Assembly (NCBI GenBank): GCA_905221605.1
Contig: CAJNDS010002109.1
Span: forward strand, 62,001 to 126,000
DNA length: 64,000 nucleotides
Reading direction: 5' to 3'
Source: Symbiodinium natans
Lineage: Eukaryota; Sar; Dinophyceae; Suessiales; Symbiodiniaceae
The position numbers were made by a program, and so were the translations under genes. The notes under the pieces were generated by a model, which searched no databases, was not told where the DNA came from, and was given only the letters and a program-made list of their open reading frames with translations. Below, in pieces: positions 59,820-64,000 of this stretch (positions are counted from its first letter, which is position 1; each line of letters begins with the position of its first letter).

Positions 59820-60440
59820 GGGGTTTAAGTTGTTTTTTCGGTGGTTGTGGGTATCGGGCTCAAGGCGCATGAGTTTCTGAATGGATCAAGGACCTGAGCT
59901 ACTCCCGAGCCCGCGTTGGTCGTGGTCTGCGGATCCTTGCGGTTTCCAGAGTTCATCCCGGGCGGCAGCCTTGAGCCACTCCTGAACACCGCTAATGTCC
60001 AAAGCACCCAGAACCCGAATCCCGGAGCGCGAAAGTCGAACCTCACGCCCGTGCAGTTCTTGGCGGTGTCCCTTCATGGTACATTCCTTAAACTCTTCGT
60101 TTTGTCATCATGAGGCGCCCTGCCTGGACCCCCGCCCGATGGATTTGGATGGTATACATTGCGCTGTCGGTAAAAAGGTTTGCAGATACACAGAAATATT
60201 CGCGGGATCATGTTGAAGATAGCTTTTGGGCCCTGCACACCTCTTTGCGCCCTCCCCGGAAAAGAGAGAGCACCTCCAACTCCTGCTGGAACCCATAGAT
60301 AGAATATAGTTGGCCCCGACCCCTAGGGCACCTCTTCGCCCTACTTCAGGATGCCTATAACCCTTCGTCTTTCCTAGGCAGCCGGTCGCGCCACAAATTC
60401 TGATCGCGGTGCAGAGCTTCCTAGCACCTCGCCTTTCCAT
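59820..60440. other. Ambiguous coding-like segment
   Basis: Several overlapping open frames: plus 59916-60113 (SLEPLLNTANVQSTQNPNPG; possible donor GTACAT at 60079), plus 59895-59980 (DLSYSRARVGRGLRILAVS), plus 60110-60298, and minus 59886-60077 (RLSRSGIRVLGALDISGVQE). I cannot choose strand or frame. Confidence 0.4.
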
Positions 60441-60896
60441 TGTGTTGGGGTTGAGGGCTTGGGGCTTTCAGGGTTTGGGGTTTGGGTTTAGGGTTTAGGG
60501 TTCAGGGTTTCGGGTTTAAGGTTTAGGATTTTCGGGTTTCGGGTTTAGGGTTTAAGGTTTAGGGTTGAGGGTTTGTGCTTTGGGTTTACGACGATGCCGC
60601 GGGGGCCTTCATCCCCATTTCTTCGTGCTACAAAAGGGTGTACCCTTTTCCTTCCCTTCTGGGAGGTTCCTCCAGGACCCTTTTCCCTAAACCCAAGCCC
60701 TAAACCCTAGACCCGGACTGGCATTTGGGTTTTGAGTTTAGTGTTCAGGGTTTCTCTGAAGTGCCTTAGAGCAAGGGCCTAGGGTCTACAGTCTAAGGTT
60801 TAGGGTTTAGGCAAGCGCCCTCAGAAGTCAGGCTTTGGGTTTTGGGTGTAGTCAAGTTTCGGGTCTCGGGTTTGGGGATGGGTCTAGGGCGACCAG

Positions 60897-60969
60897 GGTC
60901 AATCGCACCATTAGCCCAACACCGAAGAAGGCAGACCACAACGCTGGAGCTTGCGACCTAGAAAAGTGA
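60897..60969 (+). CDS. Candidate terminal exon
   Basis: Acceptor GGCGACCAG; VNRTISPTPKKADHNAGACD LEK; TGA. Confidence 0.5.
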
Positions 60970-61194
60970 GGTGTAGACTTCCTGAAACAGGTAGCTTTGA
61001 TTTGAAGGCTGCCGCTGTATGGGGGTTTCCGACGGAAAGTCTTTAGTAGGGCTTAACATACGGATCATGGCATTTCGGGTCATGGGTAGGGGGCCTCGTT
61101 TTGGCACATTCTGCCCTTGTAGCGGATTTGGGGGCAGTCTAGGGCCTGGGGTTTCCGGGCTTGTTGGGGCTGCAGGCTCTAGGGCTTCCGGTGT

Positions 61195-61348
61195 GAGTGC
61201 CGTCCCTCAAACCAGTTTAGGACTCAGGAGCCACTACCTCCTTGTGTTGGATGCAAGTGCGAGGGTGACATGTGCGCCGCGTGCACTGCTGGCTCAGGCT
61301 GATGACCCAGAGGACGACTGTCTCACGCGTTGGTTGCATACCTTCTGA
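61195..61348 (+). CDS. Candidate exon
   Basis: SAVPQTSLGLRSHYLLVLDA ... RALLAQ, then a GC donor (CTCAG|GCTGAT, 61308) or a stop at 61346. Codon-like; the 5' boundary is not fixed. Confidence 0.4.
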
Positions 61349-61399
61349 TCTTAAGCATGCGCCGGCTTTCGAATACCTCAGCTCCACAACCTGCCATAC

Positions 61400-62130
61400 A
61401 GGGTATTCTTCTGGGTAGTCTTTGGAGTTCGGGCTTGAAATTCAGAGCCTCCGCCCCCCCTCCCTGCGCCACCTTTACTTTTACAATCCTACTGAGGTTT
61501 GTTTCATATCAATTGAAATCTGTCCAGATGATTATCAACCGCTTGCACACGCCGCTTCGGCCGCAGGGCAGGCCCAACGCGAGGCATCGCAGACGAAGGA
61601 AAGCCAAAGTCATATGTCGCTTGGTGCAGGCTAGGGGACCCTTGTTCGTGTTTTTTTGTTGCGCCTCTGTGGGAGCGGCCCATGCGCTGGACTCCTGGAC
61701 CCCCCACGGCATCGGATTGCGGCTCTCCAAGCGAAGCGCCATGGGTCACATTTTTGGACACTTCAGATTCTTGTTGGCAAGCAGCACTTGCTGACCCTGG
61801 AGCAGTTCCTCCGCGTTTGTTTGGACCCAAGCCCCAATTTTTGCGATAGCCACAAACCAAAAGCGAAGACCTCCCACGTCTTGCCGAAACCTTCCTATTT
61901 TCAAGTGTCCACATTTCCGCCCTGTCACTTGCGCTACAATCGGGGTAAGTAGTTGTCCAAGAGAAGGTCCGGCTCATTTCCGCGCTCTGTTGTAAGCTAA
62001 ACCAACGTTGGGGAAGAATGAGAAAAGAGTAATCCTTGTACTAAACATCTTTTTTAAGCCTGAGATGTGATTTCGACGCCACGCGTCGTGCCCAAATGTG
62101 CGTGGCAACGGGCGACGAAAAGACCGGCTC
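61400..62130. other. Non-repeat region with overlapping open frames
   Basis: Plus 61422-61634 (FISIEICPDDYQPLAHAASA) and plus 61330-61794 overlap; minus frames are also open. A change from repeat-dominated to unique sequence is clear after 61 kb. Confidence 0.35.
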
Positions 62131-62137
62131 GCGTAGT

Positions 62138-62281
62138 GCAAAATCCTGCGGCGCCTCTGCTTTCTCATCCTGGGCGACTACCGCGTTACTCCGCGTGTAG
62201 CTGCTGTTGAAGAAGCCGAGGAAGAGTCACCGACAACACCCAAGTCGTTGGCAGCTTCCGAGGGTGTACAGGTTGTAGCAA
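62138..62281 (+). CDS. Candidate exon with consensus donor
   Basis: Open from 62138; ends RVAAVEEAEEESPTTPKSLA ASEGVQVVA and a perfect donor GTAAGT. Acidic, Ala-rich; 5' boundary unknown. Confidence 0.4.
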
Positions 62282-63364
62282 GTAAGTGTCCAATCCCTTC
62301 GTAGAAAACAAGAGAGCAACGTCATGACAGTGCTGCCACATTCACGACAACACTCTTTCTCTTTCGAGGCGCGAAACAGTCTGCCGTGGAGTCATCTAGC
62401 TGCAAAAGCCTCACAAATTCGCTCTGCAGATACGCTGCAACGCTCACGGTTCTGAGCGGACATCCGAGAAACGACAACGTCGGGGTTTGTTTCTCGGTGT
62501 GTTTATGGTCTTTGCTCTTCCAAAAGGTTGAAGATAGATCCCCGAAACCCTGAACCTCTTTTCGACATCATGGTTCTTTCTAGGAGTTCCCTACGGTGTC
62601 GTCTAGCTTGCTCTCCCTGGCTGAGGCAGCGTGCATTTTGGAGTGCCGCGAGGTGGACTGCCGCATTCTTGCCAGTCATTGAGAGGTTCTCGGATCTGGA
62701 AGCGATTTGAGAGGGAGGTGGCCAGTTTGGGTTTGCGGGTGTAGCTGTTCTGTCGATTGTGCCACGCAGGCCGCCCTTTTCGAGACGTGCCGCGCGAAAC
62801 TGACGCGCGAAACGCGCGGAACGTCGCCAAAGCGACCCGCCCCAGTTGCGCACGTGTCGAGTCCCTCGCGCAAGAAGCCACAATGTTTCCGCGCACGCTT
62901 CCCCGACGATTTCGAGGGCAGACGGGGCGTGCCAGAACACAAGCCCCCCGCAACTGGACCCGGTCAGCGGTTACGAGTTTAGCGTTTCACTGCCGCCGCT
63001 TGATAAGACTTAGCTTCGAGTTTTGTCGTGGACAACGCTCGCTTGCCTCCACAAGAACTGCAGCAGGGCCACGTGCGTAAGGCTTACAGGGTTTACCTAA
63101 TTGATCTCTGTCATGCAAAAAGGCCATTGGCGCCTTGAACAGAGACGATTTCGAGGGAGGGGTTCTTTGAGAGTTGCCTGATTTGTTTCCGCGCTCGCGG
63201 TTCAAGGGCGTGGGGTAGTCTGGCGGGGTACTTTGGCGGGGGTAGAAGTGGGGCCTGGGCCTCAGTGGGGGGCCGTGTAAACCTAAACTGAAAACCCTTA
63301 ACCCAAACCCCGTCCCTAAACCCTAAACCCTAAAAAGAAGTGGGAAGCGTCTTCTGCGGCGTTT
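62282..63364. other. Mostly unassigned unique sequence
   Basis: Both strands show 60-145-codon frames around 62500-63080 without splice or start support. Short heptamer tract at 63310-63335. Confidence 0.4.
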
Positions 63365-63814
63365 ATGAGGCAAGTGTGGTTTACGGATTGTCGTAGTCTT
63401 AGCGACACGCTCCGAAACCCTAAGATGAGCAAGCGTGAGGACAAGCGACTCTCCATAGAGATCGCCTCAATGCGAGAATCCCTATGGAGAGGCAAGGGAG
63501 AGCACTACGGCGATCCTTATTATCAGGACGACCGTCCAGAAGAGCCAACGGACGAAGTTCGCTGGATCGACACTGATGTCATGGTCGCAGATCCCTTGAC
63601 GAAAGTCATGGAGAGCACCAAGTTAGTTGAGTGTTTGTTCACTAACTGTTTGAATGTCGAGCAGCCAATTGAGTCCGTGATCAAAAAACGGGCTAAGCAG
63701 CTTCAGAGAAGGAAGACTGCAGACCCTGCGGACGGGCTGGAAGTGATCCACTCTTCGCTTGGACCTTTATACAGGCCAGGCTTCTACGCCAGAAGAGTCA
63801 CGGGTGTGAAATAG
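63365..63814 (+). pseudogene. Ty1/copia polyprotein, C-terminal RNase H fragment
   Basis: Open frame of 149 codons. WFTDCRSLSDTL matches the region of the last catalytic Asp of copia RNase H, and VRWIDTDVMVADPLTKVMES matches the conserved end of copia polyproteins (normally ..T..Q.AD.LTK). Protease, integrase and reverse transcriptase are absent upstream, where unique sequence and a short telomere-type tract occur instead, so this is a 5'-truncated copy. Stop TAG at 63812-63814. The following 150 bp (to 63940) may be 3' UTR/LTR but no second LTR is visible. Confidence 0.85.
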
Positions 63815-64000
63815 TGCTCGTAGACCAGCGCGTGCGAAGCCTGCTAGGTAAAGCCATGGTACTCATGTACAGTCAGAGTCTGTTAGCCGAACCAGTTTGA
63901 CAGCACCGACTCGCCGCAGGGGCCCCTTTTTGGAGCCAAGGCTCAGACGGGAAAACGACCGGTTGTCACACCAGCTTTTTAGGGCTTCAGGTTTAGGCTT
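63815..64000. other. Possible LTR remnant and linker
   Basis: Unique sequence after the copia fragment, ending in decayed TTTAGG. Confidence 0.35.

Noticed and set aside
59860-59900. Dinoflagellate spliced-leader RNA or a leader relic
   Set aside because: GGCTCAAGG is present, but the preceding bases do not match the known leader CCGTAGCCATTTTGGCTCAAG beyond that tail.
1-64000. tRNA, rRNA or snRNA genes
   Set aside because: I saw no cloverleaf with the conserved GTTCRANNC arm or recognisable rRNA segments; a covariance-model scan would be needed to exclude them.

Overview
The window looks like nuclear DNA of a dinoflagellate. Three things support this. (1) Short exon-like islands are bounded by a mix of GT, GC and possibly GA donors with AG|G-type acceptors. 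(2) A long-repeat protein of the kind common in dinoflagellate genomes is present (a switch-like N-terminal domain followed by 22-residue FNIP-type repeats). (3) The linker DNA is built almost entirely from TTTAGGG/CCCTAAA telomere-type heptamers and decayed variants. A chromerid or another alveolate cannot be fully excluded. I ran no database search; family names rest on motifs I can read.

Layout. 1-5.9 kb, 8.1-19 kb, 33-47 kb and 48-61 kb are 'telomere-repeat savannah': degenerate to perfect heptamer arrays with short (30-120 bp) islands of open, codon-like sequence ending at plausible splice sites. I read most islands as plus-strand exons of intron-rich genes whose introns are filled by the repeat. 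The clearest gene is a cytochrome c split into at least five exons (40.5-42.2 kb), with CxxCH and the distal Met ligand visible. Other linked-exon models lie at 12.0-12.4, 12.5-12.8, 16.8-17.0, 35.2-35.4, 37.9-38.3, 50.4-50.8 and 55.6-55.9 kb. At least six families of small terminal-inverted-repeat hairpins (MITE-like) sit in the same introns, often just upstream of an exon. One family leaves 8-bp target duplications, and one copy is an almost textbook introner.

6.15-8.11 kb is a decayed non-LTR retrotransposon reverse transcriptase, and 63.37-63.81 kb is the C-terminal end of a Ty1/copia polyprotein. 19.3-22.9 kb is the FNIP-repeat gene, broken at its 3' end by four identical 1-bp insertions. 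24.05-33.0 kb differs in character: homopolymer tracts, a noisy telomere array, AT-rich degenerate repeats, palindromes, minisatellites, one ASCH-domain ORF on the minus strand, and an AT-rich segment with small overlapping minus-strand ORFs that looks virus-like but is unidentified. 47.65-48.12 kb is an intact small membrane-protein ORF.

The main point of interest is the intron architecture. Telomere-type repeats and TIR hairpins appear to make up, and in places to supply the splice sites of, the introns. Exon models are inferences from codon-like reading, phase agreement and splice dinucleotides, and need transcript data.
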